Source: Asterella californica
Taxonomy: Eukaryota; Streptophyta; Marchantiopsida; Marchantiales; Aytoniaceae
NCBI GenBank assembly: GCA_036924285.1
Contig: JAYKYS010000010.1
Span: 17,769,001 to 17,833,000 of the forward strand
Direction: 5' to 3'
Length of the DNA: 64,000 bases
How positions within the stretch are numbered: the first letter of the stretch is position 1; each line of letters opens with the position of its first letter. This document shows positions 35,656-46,200 of the stretch, in pieces. A program made the position numbers and the translations under genes. The notes under the pieces are model-generated. The model did no database searches, was not told the DNA's origin, and worked only from the letters and a program-made list of their open reading frames with translations.

Positions 35656-35672
35656 TCTTCCCCCTCCAAACC
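35656..35672 (-). promoter_or_regulatory. Polypurine tract of element C
   Basis: On the minus strand GGTTTGGAGGGGGAAGA directly precedes the 3' LTR. Confidence 0.9.
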
Positions 35673-36339
35673 TGTGCATCCTCCGGTATGCACCAAAGAT
35701 ACCAACCAAGGAGTGGACCGGCATGCACACTCATTCCCATCTTGTCATCCTCCCTCCCATCTCAGTCAACCTCATCCTCAAGTCTGCAACTTGATCGTCA
35801 TCTTGAAGTTGCTATCCTGCCATGATCCTCCCTAGATCCATGCTCATCGACCTTCACCTCGGACCTCCCATCCAATCACCCCCTCTAAATCTACACATCT
35901 TCAATATGCGAAGACATAGAAAGAATAACCCATCATACCATAGAAATATCTTCCATTCGCCCTGTAGAACCTCACTGTCGAGGTTTGAGACCCTAGTGTC
36001 GTAGTAGACATCCCTCATCCTGCCAATCATCACCCGTATCCTGACTGTAACCCTCAACCTCAAGTCTGTACATGTCATCGTACCTAACCCTCTCTTCTTT
36101 TTCTGTTTTTCTGAAAAAAGAACCACACCGCTGTAACCAAAATCCTCAACCGCAACCATCATTCTCTCGCTATACAATGATATCATCATCCTCCCTGATC
36201 CTTCTTCTGAAAACCCTCACAACCTCCCAAGCATCATCCTCTCAACCTTCCTGAAAATATTTACAATCCCCCAAGCATCATCCTCCCAACACAAATCACC
36301 TTCAGCAATGGCTTCTCCCCTGTAAGCCATCCTTACCCA
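35673..36339 (-). other. Noncoding tail between gag and PPT of element C
   Basis: Purine-rich on the element's sense strand, with no long frame. It replaces the roughly 4 kb where pol should be. Only the last part, around the ATACCGGAGGATG block, is shared with the tail of the pol-containing relative at 32058-32074. Confidence 0.7.
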
Positions 36340-37938
36340 TCATCCTATACCCGTAGCCTCGAAAGTATCCGTCCACTCTCCTTCGTCCTCAGCATGTCTG
36401 TCCTTGATGATGCCAATGATGACATCATGGACTCTCCTTGTAGCTGCATCCAAGACCTCTCGTGATAGGAACCCAACATGTGCATCTCGAATACGCTCCT
36501 CCCAACCTCCCTTCACATCCATCGTCGTCATATCTGCATCTGGTAGTTGTTTGTCAGCAATCAGATCACCCACGTCCGCTGTCTGCACCTCAACCATCTC
36601 CTCCGGTTGCGAAAGATCGTCCTCCATTGCCTGTATAGGCAGAATAGTTTTCTGTTGAACCTTGTCCTCCCCAGCTTGCTTTCCTGAAGAAGTCTCTTCT
36701 TGTCTCTTCTTCTCGCTCTGCATCATAGATGCAGTATCCAACCTGAGCTCGCTTGGATCCACGTGTTCATCCAAATCATCCTTATGGAGATCATGCTCAA
36801 TCTCCTCCACCCTAGCACCATAACTTGTAGCTTCGATAGCTACAACTGCATGTGCCGCAAAGTAATCATCCACAAACTTCTTCATCCCTCCTTTACCAAC
36901 GTTGGCTTGAAGGAGAGTACCCGTACTTGTGAATGTAACCTTTCCATCCTCCCAAGAAATAACCTCACGTTGCAAAGCCTCTGCAAAGTCGATGCAATCG
37001 TCCCGTTGATGATCAGTACCATCACACCACACGCACTGATGTACCCAAGCTGGTTTGGGTACAAGTTCCATCTTAGTCGATGATCCCTTATCCTCCAACC
37101 TAGTAACCTTAGCTTGCAGATCTTGCATCGTTTGCTGCAGGTCCTCGATGGTTGGATCCTTCTCCTCTACAACCGCAACTGAAAGTTGAACCTCAGATAC
37201 TACCTGAACTGGTGTGGTAGTCAATGATATAGACGTCGACCTGGTAACCCTTTCCCTTGTCTGTCTTCGGACAAGAAGCTCAACAGCTTCATGCACAACC
37301 TCCCAATTTCTTGTTAGCCCTTCTTCATCATCTCTATCCTCCAGAAGTAGCTCCAACTGTTCCTGCCATGGTTCATCCGCAGCTTGAAGAAACAGCTCCG
37401 TCTTGTAGCTCTCCAAGGTTAGCTTGTCCACACGAGGAAGTTGAGAGAATTGTCTCTCGAACTCTTGTAATAGCTCTGTAGGCTGTAAACCCTTGCTGAA
37501 TCGGTTGACCCATTCCAAAAAAGATTTCTTGGTTACTCGATCTGAGTTTCCCAAGAAATACTCCTCCATCAGCGCATGTGAAAATGTATCCCAGTTCCTC
37601 CCAAAACGCTTTGTTAGACCCTTCACATGCTCCCTTATCTCAGGCACCACAGCGAGTTCGAACGTCTCGATCATCTCCTTCTCCGGTACCTGATCCAAAT
37701 CCATCTCCATCTTGTAACATCTCAAGTACTCAGAGATGTCTTTCCCACCAAAAAGATCGAACTTGTCGATCACCCTCCGAAGCACCTTCGTCCCCAAAGC
37801 CTCCTTTTGTTGGTTCCCTTGCTCTTGTCGCATAAACAAAGTGAAGGCTTGAAACAATCGTGCAGTTGCTGCATCCAACTGCATCCCTGGTATACCCTCT
37901 GATCCGTCCATCCCGTCCATAGTCATGGCTTGTCTCAT
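36340..37938 (-). CDS. Intact Ty3/gypsy-type gag of element C
   Basis: Structural capsid/nucleocapsid polyprotein. An ATG at 37938 (MRQAMTMDG) gives about 532 codons. The in-frame sequence upstream to 37962 has no earlier ATG. A second ATG lies four codons further in. Residues about 25-210 form the capsid-like domain (DKFDLFGGKDISEYLRCYKM, LLQEFERQFSQL). A zinc knuckle CVWCDGTDHQRDDC (CX2CX4HX4C) follows at about residue 320. A long acidic, Gln/Glu-rich C-terminal region comes last. It ends (REVLDAATRRVHDVIIGIIK) just upstream of where protease starts in copy A, so pol was cut out at the gag/protease boundary. No stops or frameshifts, unlike every other gypsy gene in the window. Confidence 0.9.
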   Translation of the reverse strand: MRQAMTMDGMDGSEGIPGMQLDAATARLFQAFTLFMRQEQGNQQKEALGTKVLRRVIDKFDLFGGKDISEYLRCYKMEMDLDQVPEKEMIETFELAVVPEIREHVKGLTKRFGRNWDTFSHALMEEYFLGNSDRVTKKSFLEWVNRFSKGLQPTELLQEFERQFSQLPRVDKLTLESYKTELFLQAADEPWQEQLELLLEDRDDEEGLTRNWEVVHEAVELLVRRQTRERVTRSTSISLTTTPVQVVSEVQLSVAVVEEKDPTIEDLQQTMQDLQAKVTRLEDKGSSTKMELVPKPAWVHQCVWCDGTDHQRDDCIDFAEALQREVISWEDGKVTFTSTGTLLQANVGKGGMKKFVDDYFAAHAVVAIEATSYGARVEEIEHDLHKDDLDEHVDPSELRLDTASMMQSEKKRQEETSSGKQAGEDKVQQKTILPIQAMEDDLSQPEEMVEVQTADVGDLIADKQLPDADMTTMDVKGGWEERIRDAHVGFLSREVLDAATRRVHDVIIGIIKDRHAEDEGEWTDTFEATGIG

Positions 37939-38111
37939 CCTCCTATCCTCCCATGATCCCAACCGTCTAGAAATCCATCATCCCAGGTCCACAACATCCT
38001 CCCGAACAACCAAACCCATCTTCATCCTCGTTCATGATTGCTGATCTCTTCTGTCCAGTTCACACACAGAAATATCTCCACCCCAGACCTTCACGTCGAG
38101 TTCACCACCGA

Positions 38112-39974
38112 TGTCGTGTCGGATATTGCGTGAAGGATGTCCAGGAAAACGCGAGGTTCCTGGCTGTGGAGATGTTGTGTGCTGAAACAGAGACAAGACA
38201 GAGAAGAACAACCACGAAAAACGAACGCGCAATATATACACTCCAAATGTATGTACACTGCCGGCTCTTTCTCTTAAGAGCACAGAACTGAAAACCAGAC
38301 CAGAGCAGTCTGTAACCTGCTTCAAAAGCCCCTGAAAACAACCCTTGAATCGCAACCCTGACCCGAAAACACCGAAGCGTAGCTCAAGGCAAGAGAAACT
38401 TCCCTTTGCTAACAAACAGAGCCACAACAGTATCACGCGATCCAAACCCAAGTCCAAACCACATCCATGTATAAGCTCTTAGCTAAAGCTAGCTACCACA
38501 AGCTGTATACAGCCAACCGGAACTCTAACGAACTCAAAAGAGCAAAACCCGTAGCGAAGAAACCGAAAAAGGCCTATCTGTGGACTTCCTCCTTTCGCCA
38601 AACGAACTTCAGATGTCGATAGGGTCTCCTCCGCTGACTCCGTTAACCCAAGAAACCTTCAGATCCGACTCCCAACAGCCGAGATATCGCCGATTTTCGG
38701 TCGCAGGTGACCGAACCTCCAAAAACTTCTCCCTGCGGCTTAAAACCGCACACCTCGCACAAACGGATCGTCTAAACTGATATCCGTCTTCCCTGGCAGA
38801 TAGATCTAGCTACCCTGAACCCAACGAGACTCCAAACAAGTCGTTTGGAGTTCCCCTTGCAAAACCACTCGAGAAATTTGGCCGCAGGTTGCAAAAAACT
38901 GACGTAAATCAGCTCCCTGCGACTCAAACTCGCTCACCACACCCAAACCAACAATCCAATCCACGTATAGTCTTCTCCTATGAGTAGATGAAGACTCCCT
39001 GATCGCGTAGGCACCAAGAACGAAGAGCTTGGCTCACCGATCGCGAAGAACAGCCCAACCTCAAGTCGCAAGTGAACGAAAATCTGATGTAAGCGCTTCC
39101 CTGCGAGCCAATTTCACTCAGAACTTCCAAACCGCCCGATGAAAACTGGTATCGTCTTCAATTTCCTGTAGAACTCGGTGTTCTTATCCCGTTGGATCCA
39201 AGGACAGCAAGTTTGGACTCCGGAACGGCCCGAACGGTCCAACTCCCCTTCACAGGTAACTGAAAACTCCAAATCTGCTTCCTGCGTCTCAATTTCTTCC
39301 AGAACACAACCCCCGATCCGTCTCTTCAAGAACCGTTTGAACCAGTGCGTAGCCTGCACAGATCTGAACCCAACGACGCCTTGCGCGCTTGCATTGGACC
39401 TCCAAATCTCCCGAACCGTCCGCTTACAGGTCGCAGGTGCAAGCTAACCCCTTAAGCACCCCCCTTGCAACAGTCTGTACGTACGAAGTTCAACCCTCAA
39501 TAATAAGAAGCAGGCCCCTTGCGTCTTTGATATAACGCCCGGAGCCCTAAATACCCAGTCAGCAAGTAACTAGGGGCCTAGCTTGATTTTACCTTTTTCC
39601 GAATCGCATAACTTCTTCTCTGGATGTCCAAACGAAATAAACAAGATGTCCATGGAAAGCTGACAACGAGCTCTATCCATCTATGCGATAAAAGTAAAGA
39701 TCCGAAGTTGCGCCAAAAGCTCGTAAGCTGGAGCCTAGCTTGTTTTCTCCATCTTTCGAGTCCTGTAACTTCTCCACTAGGCGTCCAAACGAAGTAAATG
39801 AAGTGCCTATGGAAAGCTGACAAGCAGCTCTATCCACTGGTGCGATAAAAACGAAGATCCGAAGTGGTGCCAAAAACCCATAAGCTGGGGCTTAGCTTAT
39901 TTTCTCATGAGTGTCTTTGGAACGACAAGCATCGAAGTTTGAATTTCATGTAGGAGCCGGTCCACGACACGACA
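38112..39974 (-). repeat. Family 1 LTR, copy C 5' LTR
   Basis: 1863 bp. On the minus strand it starts TGTCGTGTCGTGG at 39974 and ends CCGACACGACA at 38112. It is followed by CGGTGGTGAACTCGACG, a candidate PBS of TGGTGAA type. Copy A has TGGTGAAGG in the same place. I cannot assign the tRNA. Confidence 0.95.
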
Positions 39975-39978
39975 ACGT

Positions 39979-40535
39979 AAGGAGCTGAGTAGAGATAGGT
40001 TGTAAATTGTTGTATGTGGAAGACTATTGAGTGTGTTTGGAAGAGAAATAAAGCATCATGAGTTCAGGTTTCTCTTATCTGTTGTGTCTGAAGGTGGATC
40101 TGTCTCCTGAGACTTGATCAAAAAAATAGCAAGTGACCTATAGTCAAAGAGTAGTCTATGTGAGTGACTTCAGCCGTTGTGTACTACCAGCCTTGGCTCT
40201 TGTCTTGGTATTCGATTTCTACTCCTACCTCGTGATTTATCACAGCGAGAAGGCTCGCCCTTCCTGAGAAATACTCTCCTCGACAGCGTCCTAACCCAAT
40301 GTTTTAATCTCGATTTAGAGAACTACTTAGGGTTCTTTCGTGCACCTACCGCCTTGTTGTGTCAACAAAAACTCTTGCTCAATAGGTCACAAAACTCACA
40401 ACGTTAATCTGCACATCACAATTACACATTAGCGTTCATGCACCACTTACCTTTATCTTGTTTCGTTCGAACCGGAGTCGAACCGTCTCTCAAACTGTCA
40501 AGCTCAACATTCTCTAAGTCTCGACTCAGACCTAG
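39979..40535. other. Remainder of family 2 LTR and unassigned flank
   Basis: 39979 to about 40117 continues the interrupted family 2 LTR. From there to 40535 I see no gene, only short frames. The segment around 40465-40490 has a CGAACCGGAGTCGAACCG motif without tRNA structure. Confidence 0.5.
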
Positions 40536-41690
40536 TGTCGCGTCGTGGATCCACTACTTGAAAATCATATTTTGAAGTTTTATATTTTCACTCCAAAGAC
40601 GTTCATGAAAAGAAATAAGATTTTTTGATCTATTTCAGATCTCTACTTTTATTGCGCCAAGTTGTAGAGCTTGTTGTTAGGTTCCCAAAGACATTTCATT
40701 TGGGCGCTTAATGGTCACGTTATGACGTTCGAAAGATGAGAAAATCAAGCTAGATCTTAGCTTATCAATGCTGATTGGATATTTGCGGTTCCTGATGCTA
40801 TACTAAGGGTGCAAGGGGGCTGCTTGCTGATAACATGGAGAAAAATTCACGTATTATTATTGACTTAAGGGACAGCTTAAAGGACTAGCTTGTATTTGCG
40901 ATCTATCGACAGACAATTCGTGAGATTGAGGGGTCCAATGCAAGCACGCAAGGCGTCACTATGTTCAGTTATGTGCAAGCTATGCACTGGTTAAGACAAC
41001 TCGTGAAGAGACAGATCGTGGAGTGTGTTCTGGGAGAACTTGTGACGTAAGAAAAGAGATTTTGAGTGCTTCAATGACATGCGGAGGAGAGTTGGACCGT
41101 TCGAGCCGTTTCGGAGTCCAAACTTGCTGTCCTTGGATCTTTCAGAATCAGATAGTTGAGTTCTTCAGAAAATTGAAGATGATACGAAGTTTCATTGGAC
41201 AATTTGGGAGATGTGAGAGAAATTCGTTAGCTAGGAAGCGTTTATATCAAATTTTCTTCGTCTGCGACCTGAAGTTGGATTGTTCTTCATGATCAGTGAG
41301 CCAAACGCTTCATTCTTGGTGTCTATGCAAGCAGGTTGTCCTTATCTACACATAGGAGAAGATCGTACGTAGATCAGACTGTTGTGTTGTGCGTGGTGAG
41401 TAAAGTTGAACCATAGGAGAACAATTTATGTCAGGTTTTTGCTTCTTGTGATCAAATTTCTTGCGTGGTTTTGCGAAGAGAACTCCAAACAGTTTGTTTG
41501 GAGTCTCGATGGGATCAAGATAGACAGATCTACCTACTAGAGAGGACGGATCTAAGATCAGGTTATTCGGTTGGGCGGTGTGTGGTTTTAAACCGCAAAG
41601 AGGAGTTTTGGAAGTTCGATCACCTGCTACTGAAAATGAGAGGAATCTTGGCTATCGAGTCAGATCTATATGACGTCCTTGTGGGTGAGG
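40536..41690 (+). repeat. Decayed, truncated family 1 LTR, copy D
   Basis: Begins TGTCGCGTCGTGGATCC and follows the other family 1 LTRs through the GTTTGGAGT hairpin (about 41480-41505) to a GAGTCAGATCTATATGACG block near 41660. There it stops, short of the U5 end. It is the most diverged copy and has essentially one U3 unit. Confidence 0.8.
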
Positions 41691-41770
41691 GAAGATCAAA
41701 AGAGACTGACTTACTGATCTTATCTCTTGGCGTTGTCTCAGACTCACCACAAAAGATGTAAGGTCAGGTG

Positions 41771-42602
41771 CATCCTCTTGATCATCAGCAGATGACCCCT
41801 CCTGCTCCACAGGATCAAATGACAGAGCATGGTCTCTCTTCTTTACCTTGATCATGTCCTTGATGTCCTCATGAAGTCTGAATGTGCAGACTAGAGACTC
41901 CTTCAACAGCCGTCTTGAGTCTTCTAATCTGCTAACAACCTCCCTAATCTTCTTTTGAGTGGCCTTAGAAGAAGACTCCAGCAAGTCTCCAAACCTCTCT
42001 CTCTCTCTTGAGTTGTACATGCTCCTCCACCTGACTTTTCAACATAGTCTTCAGATAGACTATCTGCCCTAGCTGAGCTCTCCAACACAGCCTCTGCCTT
42101 AGTCTTGTTGGTTGTCTCTTTCTGCTGATCAGTTGCAACTTTGCTTCTTTCTACTGCTGTCGCCTGCTTCTGCCCTAGAAAGACCAAGTGCTCCAAGTCC
42201 TTTGTACATTGACATTGCGTCTAGATCTACCTCCAGGATAGTAATCCTCCTCTGTAATGACTGTTGGATGTCGACCTCCTTTTGGTCCAAGTGCTGAGGA
42301 AGAATCTTCTCTACTCCCAAGCTTGCAACGCTGATACTCTTTCTCACTGCTACCTGCTGTAGAAACACCCTGCATCACTGCATCTTCTTGATCATCAGCA
42401 GATGATCCCTCCTGCTCCACAGGATCAAATGACAGAGCATGGTCTCTCTTCTTTACCCTGATCATGTCCTTGATGTCCTCATGAAGTCTAAATGTGCAGA
42501 CTAGAGAGTCCTTCAACAGCCGTCTTGAGTCTTCTGATATGCTAACAACCTCCCTAATCTTCTTTTGAGTGGCCTCAGAAGAAGACTCCAGCAAGTCTCC
42601 AA

Positions 42603-42688
<86 letters not shown>

Positions 42689-42883
42689 AGCTGTACATGC
42701 TCCTCCACCTGACTTTTCAACATAGTCTTCAGATAGACTATCTGTCCTAGTTGAGCTCTCATCTCCAACACATCCTCTGCCTTAGTCTTATTGGTTGTCT
42801 CTTTCTGCTGATCAGTTGCAACTTTGCTTCGTTCTACTGCTGTCGCCTGCTTCTACCCTAGAAAGATCAAGTGCTCCAAGTCC
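41771..42883 (-). pseudogene. Tandemly duplicated coiled-coil ORF fragment
   Basis: 41771-42200 and 42381-42883 are direct repeats. On the minus strand both encode the same polar, coiled-coil-like protein stretch (KVATDQQKETTNKTKAE, FGDLLESSS..ATQKKIREVV, LVCTFRLHEDIKDM). The second copy has an Arg-Glu run from a CT/GA microsatellite. The copies are broken by stops. I do not recognise the protein. Its position against an LTR family 3 fragment suggests retroelement origin. Confidence 0.6.
42605..42686. repeat. (CT)n microsatellite, about 41 units
   Basis: An uninterrupted CT run. The paralogous site at about 41996-42012 has only about 8 units, so it expanded after the duplication. Confidence 0.95.
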
Positions 42884-42885
42884 AG

Positions 42886-43270
42886 TTGAGTAGCTCGTGG
42901 AAGACCGTCTTCTTGGACAGCGAAATGGTGACGTAGGGCCTTCCACAGGTCATAAGCAAAGAACCGAGGGTACGAATTAGAGAAGAAGATTCTACTCATG
43001 ATCTCGGGGAAGTGGCATGTACCGAGGAGCACAACTTGCCTCCTTCTGGAGGACAAACAGGAAAGAAACGGATGGAAGGTCGAAGCTTACTCTAAACCCT
43101 AGCACAGGCTGTAGCAGAGAAGACGCAGCAGGAAGCAGTAGAAGCTCGCGCGCAAGGATTGCTAGCACAGACGGTGGAAGCACTTCGCAAGAAGTTCAAC
43201 TTCACCGCGGGTAGGAAGCTTCTCACCCTAGCCAGGGAGTGGGATGACGAATCCAGAGCGATGCTAGTGG
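42886..43270 (+). repeat. Family 3 LTR, interrupted host copy, left part
   Basis: Encodes relics of the family 3 ORF (VARGRPSSWT, WHVPRSTTCLL, ALRKKFNFTAGRKLLTLARE) with an internal deletion near 43093. It is interrupted after the codons for AMLV at 43270 by the full-length copy. The reading resumes at 49171 as ECKESMF. Confidence 0.85.
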
Positions 43271-46200
43271 TGTGGTGCCTACAAATTACAGGATTCACGA
43301 AATTTTTAAAATTTTTAAGATTAATAACTTGTTTGTATAACTGAAGAAGCGTTGTTACTTAAGACTACTGCTTCCTTAGAAGGAAGATGATCTTATGAGC
43401 TTTTTAATAAGAAGTTGACTTCTTCGGAAGACAACCGTCTTCCAGGAAGCGTCTTCTCAGTTGCGTCTTCGGAAGACGGCGGAAGACGGGAAGACGGCAG
43501 AAAACACTCATCTTCCGGAAGACAGTGATCGCGAAGGCCTAACCATGAGTTTCCAGGTAAAAGAGTGGGTGTACCTACTAGGTAACACCAAGGTGGTAGG
43601 TAGGTCGGATAAGCCACCTAGGGTCGAAACTCCTAATCTGCGGGGAAGATGCGCAGGAAGCGCATTAGCGCATTCCAACTTTCTGTAGCAAGCGCGCTCT
43701 TGAGAAGATCGATTTCAGACGAGTGAGCTTCGAGTGAGGAGGCAGCAAGGTGGAATTGAGTGAGTATAGTATCGATTAAAAGCTAGAACGAAGGTGAGAT
43801 CGAATTGCTGAAGCGCATGAAGCATCTTGAGTGAAGAGCGTTTCCTGTGAGACTCCCGGAAGCTGACACTGGAAGCAGCTGAGTGAAATTGGAGGTGGGT
43901 GGCTCAATCGATTGAGGCGTAGATAGGAGCTGACGACAGATGCAGCTCAGTGGGGTCGCATTGGAGCTAGGACCAGAGTCAGAAGCGCACGGGAGGTCGA
44001 AGACAACTCGGGAAGCAGACAGAAGACTGTAGAGGTTCTTCCCATGTTCTTTTCCCTTCTCACTGCTTCTCGCCTTTGTTTGGTATCCCCCGCGCTTCCC
44101 CGATTGGTTGTAGGCAGCCTGATCGATTACCCCCCATCCTCATTTTTCCTATTGTGACATTGGGTGCGGAAGCACTGCCCAATTTCTATCAGACATCTTC
44201 CTACTTCTTCCTGAGTTCAATTCGAGCTTCCCTACCCATCGTCCTCAAATTGACGATCCCAGCTATCAATTTCCCCACCCTACTACCCCTCTACCCCCGA
44301 AACCTGGAGCAGAAGACACTTCGGAAGATTGGAACATCTTCGGAAGACTATCTTCGGAAGACTGTCTTCGGAAGTCGACTGTAACCAATTCGTATCAAGA
44401 GTAGATTTGTGTTGCTTTTGTGTTAAGAGAGGCTTGGTACGAATCCTGAGTGGTATGGTGAGTTCTTTTGTTATTTCGAGAAGTTGGAAGTCGGGAACTA
44501 GGCCTGTGCCTCCCGGTCTTCCAAACTTCTCAACTCCACATCTTCCTAGAGAGACTAGAAGACTGAAAGGCTGGCAAAATGAGCGAAAAGACGTGAGGGT
44601 CCATTTCGGGTCTTTTCTGTCCGACCCATAGCAGCCATTCCTTCTTCTTCCCAAACTTAGGAGAGAGTCGTGAGAAGACTTGCTGGCAGAATCTGGAGAG
44701 AATGGTCGAGGGTCATGTCTTCCTACCGAGCAGCAAGCTTCTTCTGAGTGCGTATGAGAGGTGAGAAGTCAGAAGAACAGAGTGCAATTGTCTTGAGTCT
44801 GTTGTGAGGATAGACTGCGCGTAGGAAGACGAAGACAAGTGAGACCAGTGAAGGGAAGCCTGACTTCGAGAGGTCTTCCGAGAAAGACATTGAATCAGAA
44901 ACTGTCCCGGGTGTCTTCCCAGAGGTCACTATCACCGCAGGAGCCCGCAACCATCTTCCGAACCTGTTGTTGCACTTTATGTTTCACGAATTTTGTATCT
45001 TCTGATAGGAAGTAGGATGTAATGCAAGGTGGGTTGTCTTCTTGGTAATCCATGTGAGGCCTTGCTTAGATAGGGTTGTTTAGATATAGCTCGGAAGACG
45101 AGAGCTATCTAGGAAATACTGTTAGAATCTCGGAAGACGGAGTAGTTGTCTTCTAGAAGACTAGTTTCGTCTTCTGAGAAGTAGAAGCTAGACTGTGGGC
45201 ACTTGGGAAGGACTGAGCCTTCAGCTCATAGTAGGTGCTTGTGGCTTAGTGCAACAGATCTTCCAGTATGTCGATGCATCCTCGAGGGTTGGTGTTACCA
45301 GCAGCGGAGTTGGCCGAGGCCACGCCCTTCCTCAAGGAGTTGGGTCTCCATTTCTTCCTATGGGATTGGAACCTCGCAGACCAGGGACTTCTGGAGGAGG
45401 TGTGGGCAGCGTTACCACCTCGCGACCGTGTACTTGCGAAGGCAGGAGTAGCTTGAGGAAGACCATCTTCCTGGACTGAAGATTGGTGGCGCAGGGCTTT
45501 CCACATGTCAGAATCCGAGGACCGAGGATATTGGTTTGAGAAGAAGATGAGTGCGTGGCATGTGCCTGGGAGCACCACTTGTCTCTTCGTAGAAGACAGG
45601 CAGGGTAGGAATGGGTGGAAGATCGAATCTTACCGGGAGCCGAAGAAGCGACTTCTGGCGAAGCTGTTTCTGCACCTCTTTCCCAAGGAGAAAGCGCAGA
45701 AGACGAGGTACCTGGGAGATCAGGACGTAGAGTTCCTGGAAGCAGTGTGGGATAAAAGAGTGCCCATCTACTGGGGCGCATACGTCCACAACTATGTACA
45801 GACGGAGCTAGCGTACTTGGGTACCCCGGCGGGAGGACACTAGACACCTTTCCTCTGCTACTTGTACGTAGCCATGAGGGATCTTAGGGGAGATCAGCCG
45901 GCGGAGTATGGACCAACAAGGCAACAGGAGGTGAAGGAGGAGACCTCGGAAGACGATGACCGAACAGCAGTCGCAACTCCTCCTCCCACTCTGATGTCAC
46001 AGCTGAGGCCCGGCTCTCACCAGAAGACGCTTCTGGTGAGGGAAGACGAGTCTAGTGGGTCGGAAGACGCCACGCCACCGAGGAAGATGGGTCCTAGAAG
46101 TGTACCTAGGAAGCCCACCTCCCTCATTCATTCAGGATTGGAGTCCGACTCGGAAGAAGAACTGCTGAGTACCCGATCGGAGCAGAAGACCGCTTCTGCA

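Larger units (their letters stand above)
33799..39974 (-). mobile_element. Young gag-only LTR retrotransposon (copy C)
   Basis: Two nearly identical family 1 LTRs (33799-35655 and 38112-39974) enclose only 2456 bp. This interior holds a long open gag, a PPT and no protease, RT, RNase H or integrase. ACGT lies on both sides (33795-33798 and 39975-39978), a 4-bp target duplication inside a family 2 LTR. By eye the LTRs differ by one 6-bp indel and two substitutions over about 1.86 kb, so the insertion is recent. It must have been mobilised by enzymes supplied elsewhere, as in terminal-repeat gag (TR-GAG) elements. Confidence 0.92.

Noticed and set aside
42605..42686. A real Arg-Glu repeat protein at 42175-42771
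   Set aside because: The run is produced by a CT microsatellite in a broken duplicated fragment.
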